Positions 63,147-64,000 of a stretch of 64,000 bases of DNA are shown one piece after another (positions within the stretch are counted from its first letter, which is position 1; every line of letters starts with the position of its first letter). Source of the stretch: Leishmania mexicana MHOM/GT/2001/U1103. Lineage: Eukaryota > Euglenozoa > Kinetoplastea > Trypanosomatida > Trypanosomatidae. The translations under genes were made by a program, and so were the position numbers. The notes under the pieces were generated by a model. It ran no database searches. It worked only from the letters and a program-made list of their open reading frames with translations, and was not told where the DNA came from. The stretch covers positions 310,001-374,000 of the forward strand of contig NC_018335.1 of the NCBI RefSeq assembly GCF_000234665.1, written 5' to 3'.

Positions 63147-64000
63147 GACGTCCAGCCATGAGGGGCCGCGATGCCTAATGATCATAATACACTCATAGGT
63201 ACAGCGTCAGGGGGCTGCGGCCCCCTGCCTCGCAGCTATCGCGCTGAGTGGTAAGCGGTGGAACTTGGGACTGGACCTGCTGCGAGGGTAGCTGGAGCAG
63301 CAAGGACACAGACACACAAGGCCTGATTGCTGCTGTTGCGGGGCTTGCTCTCCCTCCTCACGGCGCTCAGCACGGGCCCCACAGCGGTGTAGGACGGCAC
63401 ATTGCGACGCATCTGGGCCCCCATACTGGGGCTGCCGGCCCGTCGCGTGCGTCTCTCATTTCAGCTTGTCATTGGCCGCTGTGCGTGGGACGCGAAGGAC
63501 AGAAGCCGACATGCTTGCAAAGGGGGCGATGCCAGAGAGGCGGGGGCGCCGGCTGCACCGGCTAGGGACGCCGCTCAGCGGTCTCGGACGCGGGGCTGTC
63601 GCCGGTGTACAAGGCTGCTGAGCTCACGGGGCGACGGGCGGCCATGCTCCGCCGGCTGCGGGCGGGCACGTGTCGGCACCCTGCATTGCTGCAGCGGAGT
63701 CTCCTCCGTGTGGCCGCGTGGGCCGATGCGGCACCGATGCCGGGGGCAGGACGAGCGCGCCCCGAACGGCATCACCGGGTGTGCCAGAGCCCGGTGTGGG
63801 AGGGTCTCCGCAACCATTGAGGAATGCCGCGGCTTGAGGCGACGGGGGTGGGGGAGAGGCACGGCATGCAGGCAACGTGTGCCGGGTCTCGCGGGGCCGT
63901 GGCCCGCGGCTAGGCCAGCCCCTGCGACCCGCACGACGCACGCCACCGCTTTCCGCCCTCGAGCAGGACCGTGGACGTGGCCCGCGTTTGCATCATGACG
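63147..64000 (+). repeat. Long direct repeat, copy 2 (runs off window end)
   Basis: Matches 30443-31296 with four substitutions seen (63156, 63228, 63698, 63768). It has the same hairpin (63209-63226) and the same decayed reading frame, including the in-frame TAG at 63563. It begins about 780 bases after the stop of the RRM/RING-like gene, in the same orientation as transcription, and continues beyond the window. Confidence 0.9.

Overview
This window looks like a nuclear chromosome segment of a kinetoplastid, most likely a Leishmania species. All the convincing genes lie on the + strand, as in one directional (polycistronic) gene cluster. They are intronless, GC-rich and separated by long pyrimidine-rich, microsatellite-rich spacers with poly-pyrimidine/AG signals of the kind used for SL trans-splicing. 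An element resembling the Leishmania SIDER2 retroposon is present. The gene content (PheRS alpha, ethanolamine-phosphate cytidylyltransferase, PME-1, V-ATPase a, Tudor-SN) reminds me of the Leishmania chromosome 32 group, but that is recollection and the species was not determined.

Layout. 1-3682 is spacer. A four-RRM PTB-like RNA-binding protein (3683-5974) is followed by a TFIIE-alpha-like factor (6839-8548). A decayed gene with in-frame stops and frame changes fills 10389-11838. Then come the cytosolic PheRS alpha subunit (12425-13924), ribosomal protein eL20/L18a (15751-16290), ethanolamine-phosphate cytidylyltransferase (17665-18876), a probable SPF27/BCAS2 splicing factor (20430-21293), PP2A methylesterase PME-1 (21827-23008), V-ATPase subunit a (25138-27819) and a 124-aa unknown (29797-30171). 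From 30172 to 35486 there is no gene, but there are two retroelement-like repeats. After it come a GMC-type oxidoreductase (35487-37598), a CLASP/TOG protein (38627-41809), Tudor-SN (42819-45623), a Cdc34-like E2 with a C-terminal UBA (48851-49666), a 1890-aa protein with an inactive-looking calpain-like domain resembling androglobin (50700-56372), and an RRM protein with a RING-like C-terminus (60691-62367).

The genes are mostly housekeeping: translation, mRNA handling, transcription, phospholipid synthesis, vacuolar acidification, microtubules and ubiquitin. They do not form one pathway, as is normal for trypanosomatid clusters, where regulation lies largely in UTRs and RNA-binding proteins. 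Three genes here encode RNA-binding proteins.

The most notable items are: (1) the androglobin-like architecture of the 1890-aa calpain-family protein; (2) a direct repeat of at least 854 bp, with four differences seen, at 30443 and 63147. The copies are 32,704 bp apart, run in transcription direction, and carry a decayed retroelement-like reading frame. They could recombine to excise or amplify the intervening block; (3) the pseudogene at 10.4-11.8 kb; and (4) likely identities (SPF27, TFIIE-alpha, CLASP) for proteins that could easily be left as hypothetical. All calls come from reading translations; no database search was possible.
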